7,060 bases of DNA from DSUN01 sp035527715 (GTDB taxonomy: Bacteria > Planctomycetota > PUPC01 > DSUN01): positions 1 to 7,060 of the forward strand of contig DATKZY010000255.1 of the NCBI GenBank assembly GCA_035527715.1, read 5' to 3'. The notes beneath the pieces were generated by a model. The model saw only the letters and a list, made by a program, of their open reading frames with translations, was not told the DNA's origin and did not search any database. A program made the translations under genes and the position numbers. The stretch's first letter is position 1; every line of letters starts with the position of its first letter. Shown piece by piece: positions 5,143 to 7,060 of this stretch.

Positions 5143-6113
5143 CCTGGGCGTACTGGCTCCGTCTGTTCACGGGCACCCATTGCACCGCGCGTGGCTTGAA
5201 GCCATCGAGCATCGCGCGGTACGAGGGCGATCTGGCGCAGTTCCGGATCTACATCCGCGTGCGACAGAACGACATTGGCCCCGGGGAGGTCACGCCCCGC
5301 CACGTTCTGGAGTACCTCGAGTACCTGCGGCGCGAGCGCAACAACGGCGACGCGGCCGTGAACCGGCACACCACCGTGCTGCGCGTGTTCTACAAAGCAA
5401 TGGTGGCCATGGGCTACCTGGAGCCGAGTGCGAACCCGATGGCCCACTTCCCCAAGGTGCGCTCCACCCCGCGCAAGCTCCCCGTCGCCCTGAGCGAAGA
5501 AGAGACGACGGGTCTGCTCGACGCGCCCCCGAGCGACACGATCCTAGGCCTGCGGGACCGGGCGATCTTGATGCTGCTCTACGGCACCGGGATCCGCGCC
5601 AGCGAGTGCGCCCAGCTCACGGTGGACGATGTAGACCTGGGCAACGCCACGGTGCAGGTCGTCGGCAAGGGCGGCCACCAGCGCACCGTCCCGCTCAACG
5701 AAGCTGTGGTCGAAGCACTCCAGCGCTACGCGTGCGCGCGGGGGGTAGTCTCGCGCACGGGTCCGTTCTTCGTCAGCCGCACCCGGAGAGCCCTCTCGCG
5801 CGGCGCCATCTACGAACGCGTGCGCACGTGGGGCGAGAAGGCACGGCTGAGCAAACGTGTGTCGCCCCACCGCCTGCGGCACACCTTCGCCACGCACCTG
5901 GTGAGAGCAGGGGTGGGCATCGTCACCATCCGCGACCTCCTGGGCCACCGCTGCATCACGAGCACCCAGGTCTACCTCCACGTCACGGCGCGGGACCTCG
6001 AGGAGGCCGCAGGCCTCCACCCCATTCACCGCCTCGCGCCCATCGTAGAGGGACTGCTGCCCGACGTGAAGCTCCCCTTCCAGCGGCCCACGTTCCGCCG
6101 CCGGTACGGATAG
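5139..6113 (+). CDS. ritC: Tyrosine recombinase, third gene of RIT trio (RitC)
   Basis: This is a 324-residue recombinase, the XerC/XerD-like member of the trio. The SAM-like N-terminal domain covers about residues 1-105 and includes VNRHTTVLRVFYKAMV. The catalytic set is complete and standard: R153 in TGIRASE, K177 in VGKGGHQR, H244 and R247 in PHRLRHTFATHL, H270 in LLGHRCI and Y279 in QVYLHV. A 45-residue tail follows the tyrosine, longer than in RitB, containing AAGLHPIHRLAP (290-301) and a basic end. ATG 5139 overlaps the ritB stop as ATGA and has AAGGAG 7 bases upstream. Codons end more often in C than in ritA, so the operon's GC skew changes along its length. The class is certain; its distinct task among the three is unknown to me. 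Confidence 0.93.
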   Translation: MTWAYWLRLFTGTHCTARGLKPSSIARYEGDLAQFRIYIRVRQNDIGPGEVTPRHVLEYLEYLRRERNNGDAAVNRHTTVLRVFYKAMVAMGYLEPSANPMAHFPKVRSTPRKLPVALSEEETTGLLDAPPSDTILGLRDRAILMLLYGTGIRASECAQLTVDDVDLGNATVQVVGKGGHQRTVPLNEAVVEALQRYACARGVVSRTGPFFVSRTRRALSRGAIYERVRTWGEKARLSKRVSPHRLRHTFATHLVRAGVGIVTIRDLLGHRCITSTQVYLHVTARDLEEAAGLHPIHRLAPIVEGLLPDVKLPFQRPTFRRRYG

Positions 6114-6125
6114 CGCCGCGGGCCA

Positions 6126-6182
6126 GCGGGGCGGCGCCCGACGCCCCGCGCGGCTTCGCCACGGCCGAACCCGGCTTTATCT
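6126..6182 (+). terminator. Possible terminator region after ritC
   Basis: A perfect 8-bp GC stem (GCGGGGCG at 6126-6133, CGCCCCGC at 6142-6149, 8-base loop) starts 13 bases after the ritC stop. It lacks a T-run. Further on, GCCG-AACC-CGGC is followed by TTTATCTT (up to 6182), a weak intrinsic terminator form. Either may end or trim the rit transcript. Confidence 0.35.
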
Positions 6183-6300
6183 TGGGAAGAAGAAGCGAGC
6201 CAGGAGAGAGCCGAAGGAGCGACGAGGCGAGCCGTGAGCCGAGAAGGACCCGGGCCGCGAGGCGCCCGCGGGCGAGCGACCGAGAAGAGAAGCAAAGAAC
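6183..6300 (+). other. Purine-rich non-coding tract with GAGCC repeats
   Basis: About three quarters of bases in 6181-6250 are purines. GAGCC occurs at 6197, 6208, 6229 and 6236, the first three spaced 11 and 21 bases apart, and GAGCGAC occurs at 6217 and 6274. A perfect 12-bp palindrome CGCCCGCGGGCG lies at 6263-6274. I see no gene; the tract may be part of the right end of the element. Confidence 0.45.
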
Positions 6301-6304
6301 GGAA

Positions 6305-6333
6305 TTGACAACCTCCCCCAAAAGAGGTATGAG
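6305..6333 (+). promoter_or_regulatory. Sigma-70-type promoter, outward from RIT into Ig-domain gene
   Basis: TTGACA (6305-6310, perfect -35) is followed by a 17-base spacer and TATGAG (6328-6333, four of six matches to TATAAT). The spacer is framed by an inverted repeat, ACCTC at 6311-6315 and GAGGT at 6324-6328, which could be an operator. Transcription would start near 6340, about 75 bases before the start at 6416. It points out of the recombinase cluster into the gene at the right edge. Confidence 0.5.
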
Positions 6334-6362
6334 AGAGTCAGTGCGCGCCGACAGCCGGATCT

Positions 6363-6396
6363 GGGCCCCGAGACAGGGGCTTAAGCCCGGCGCCGG
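6363..6396 (+). promoter_or_regulatory. Stacked overlapping palindromes before the 6416 start
   Basis: GCCCC (6365-6369) can pair with GGGGC (6376-6380). The same G-run is also part of GGGCTTAAGCCC (6377-6388), which is joined to CCGGCGCCGG (6387-6396). The first two hairpins exclude each other in RNA, the geometry of an attenuator or switch. The Shine-Dalgarno AAGGAG (6403-6408) follows directly. In GC-rich DNA this may be accidental. Confidence 0.35.
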
Positions 6397-6415
6397 CGGA
6401 GCAAGGAGAGGGAAA

Positions 6416-7060
6416 ATGCGGCCCAAGATCGGTCCGCGCCTAAAGCCACATCGGGCGCCCAATTCGCGCCGCCCCAAACGGGCCTTCCGGAATCGTACTA
6501 AAACGCTCTACGACGTGAAGGTCAACGGCGTGCCTGCCGAGATTGACGGCGAGACGTTCTCCGCCGATATCGTCCTGGAGAACGAGGGGCCGAACACGGT
6601 GACCGCGGTCGCCAGGGACTGCGTCGGCTACTCCTCGCAACATGCCATCACGGTCATCCGCGACCTGCCGGTGAGCGTGGCGATCACCGACGTGCAGTTC
6701 TCGCCCCGCTCGACCGACGAGTTGCTGCTGGTGAAGGTCCTGGGCACGGTGGACGAGCCGGTCGTCTACATCCGGGGGAAGAATGAGACCCACCCGACCT
6801 ACCGCCTGGGGAACCAGACGTTCACGAACGAGGTGGTCGGGGAGAGCGCCGGCGGGACGTTCACGATAGACGGCATCGTCGTCTTCCCGGGGATCAACAT
6901 CCTGAACGTGAAGGCCCGGGACGCCAAGGGCCGCTGGGGCGAGGCGGAGGTGGTGGTCGAGGTGACGGCGGAAGAGGGCGCCTACGGGGAGGGCCAGAAC
7001 CCCGAGCCGCCGTACTGCATCCTGAGCGTCTCGGTGGGCGGCGAGGGGGGCGAGGGCGGA
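6416..7060 (+). CDS. Bacterial Ig-like domain protein, probably 5'-truncated; 3' end beyond window
   Basis: There are 215 codons from ATG 6416 (AAGGAG 7 bases upstream), still open at the right edge. Residues 33-82 form the latter part of a bacterial Ig-like fold (DVKVNGVPAEIDG, then F-x-A and the LENEGPNTVTAVARDCVG turn), of the kind found in large secreted or surface proteins and Rhs/YD-repeat proteins. Residues 86-184 look like a second Ig-like domain, followed by a Pro/Gly/Glu-rich linker. The opening strands expected before VKVNG are missing. Instead residues 1-29 are very basic (12 Arg/Lys) with no signal peptide or membrane segment, although such domains normally act outside the cell. 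The candidate right end of the RIT element overlaps codons 1-19. I infer a gene that lost its 5' part and gained a start next to the element. It may be expressed or may be a decaying remnant. Confidence 0.7.
   Translation, partial: MRPKIGPRLKPHRAPNSRRPKRAFRNRTKTLYDVKVNGVPAEIDGETFSADIVLENEGPNTVTAVARDCVGYSSQHAITVIRDLPVSVAITDVQFSPRSTDELLLVKVLGTVDEPVVYIRGKNETHPTYRLGNQTFTNEVVGESAGGTFTIDGIVVFPGINILNVKARDAKGRWGEAEVVVEVTAEEGAYGEGQNPEPPYCILSVSVGGEGGEGG
6418..6472 (-). repeat. Candidate right terminal inverted repeat of RIT element
   Basis: On the minus strand, GCGGCGCGAATTGGGC (6472-6457) matches 3102-3117 at 14 of 16 positions. After 16 unmatched bases, a block starting GGCGCGG (6440-6434) matches 3118-3124 and then aligns loosely with CTTG and CCGC shared. 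The site falls within the first 19 codons of the Ig-domain gene. Confidence 0.38.

Larger units (their letters stand above)
3102..6472 (+). mobile_element. RIT element (Recombinase-In-Trio); ends tentative
   Basis: Three adjacent, same-strand, overlapping tyrosine recombinase genes of about 300 codons each, with no other cargo, define the known RIT class of mobile element. The genes (3300-6113) are certain; the ends are not. The limits given follow two imperfect inverted blocks: 3102-3117 against 6457-6472 (14 of 16 match) and 3118-3138 against 6418-6440, which shares GGCGCGG and a looser remainder. The blocks keep the same order on both sides but the spacing differs (0 against 16 bases). Neither block alone is beyond chance in such GC-rich DNA. 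A shorter alternative pair, TCAATTCCG at 3007-3015 and its complement at 6300-6308, also exists. I found no convincing target-site duplication. Confidence 0.85.

Noticed and set aside
4132..6029. Minus-strand open frames opposite ritB and ritC (314, 239 and 161 codons)
   Set aside because: They are shadows of the recombinase genes. No domain is seen and their frames simply mirror the coding strand's third-position bias.
3300..6113. Three genes as an XerC/XerD plus integron or conjugative element integrase set
   Set aside because: There is no attC array, no integron-specific insert, and no conjugation or relaxase gene nearby. Tight overlap of three recombinases fits RIT better.
3007..6308. 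9-bp inverted pair TCAATTCCG (3007-3015 and 6300-6308) as RIT ends
   Set aside because: No similarity extends beyond 9 bases on either side and such a match is expected about once by chance between flanks of this size; kept only as an alternative.
6329..6415. Upstream in-frame ATG at 6329 for the Ig-domain gene
   Set aside because: It would place the start within the -10 box with only one base after AGAGG. ATG 6416 has AAGGAG at 7 bases.
1..7060. CRISPR arrays, tRNA or rRNA genes
   Set aside because: I saw no regularly spaced repeats of 24-37 bases, no cloverleaf with TTCNANNC-type arm, and no conserved rRNA segments on reading the window.

Overview
The window is GC-rich bacterial DNA holding two unrelated blocks. 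Bases 1-2962 carry a minus-strand phage or prophage packaging cluster. In transcription order it has a sigma-70-like regulator (2962-2312), a small Cys/His plus HGGAP-type protein that is a candidate small terminase subunit (2268-1729), a 365-base gap with no gene I can defend, and a large terminase subunit that starts at TTG 1363 and runs off the left edge. The style (high GC, phage-linked sigma-like protein, nearby Ig-like surface-type protein) would fit a Planctomycetota/PVC-type or similar GC-rich environmental lineage. That is an impression; nothing here fixes the taxon.

Bases 3300-6113 carry three consecutive plus-strand tyrosine recombinase genes, each overlapping the next by 8 and 4 bases. 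All three have an N-terminal SAM-like domain and a full catalytic set, with Lys in place of the box II His in the second. This is the signature of a Recombinase-In-Trio (RIT) element, and the genes are named ritA, ritB and ritC here by that convention. The leader before ritA (2963-3299) is dense in structure: a 12-bp tandem repeat, a 7+7 bp dyad, a TATGAT box, two adjacent G-quadruplex motifs and a 10-bp palindrome against the Shine-Dalgarno.

Bases 6114-6415 are non-coding. They hold a GC hairpin after ritC, a purine-rich tract, a good sigma-70-type promoter (TTGACA, 17 bp, TATGAG) and stacked palindromes ahead of a strong ribosome binding site. From 6416 to the right edge runs an open gene encoding bacterial Ig-like domains. 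Its first domain lacks the expected N-terminal strands, and its first 29 residues are Arg/Lys-rich with no signal peptide. Two blocks of imperfect inverted repeat pair 3102-3138 with 6418-6472, which would put the right end of the RIT element inside the first 19 codons of this gene. The simplest reading is that the element, or a rearrangement at its edge, beheaded an Ig-domain gene and supplied a new promoter and start. The missing 5' part is not on the left flank, so a clean simple insertion is not shown.

The three recombinases probably act together to move the element. The packaging genes are a separate transcription unit that diverges from it.
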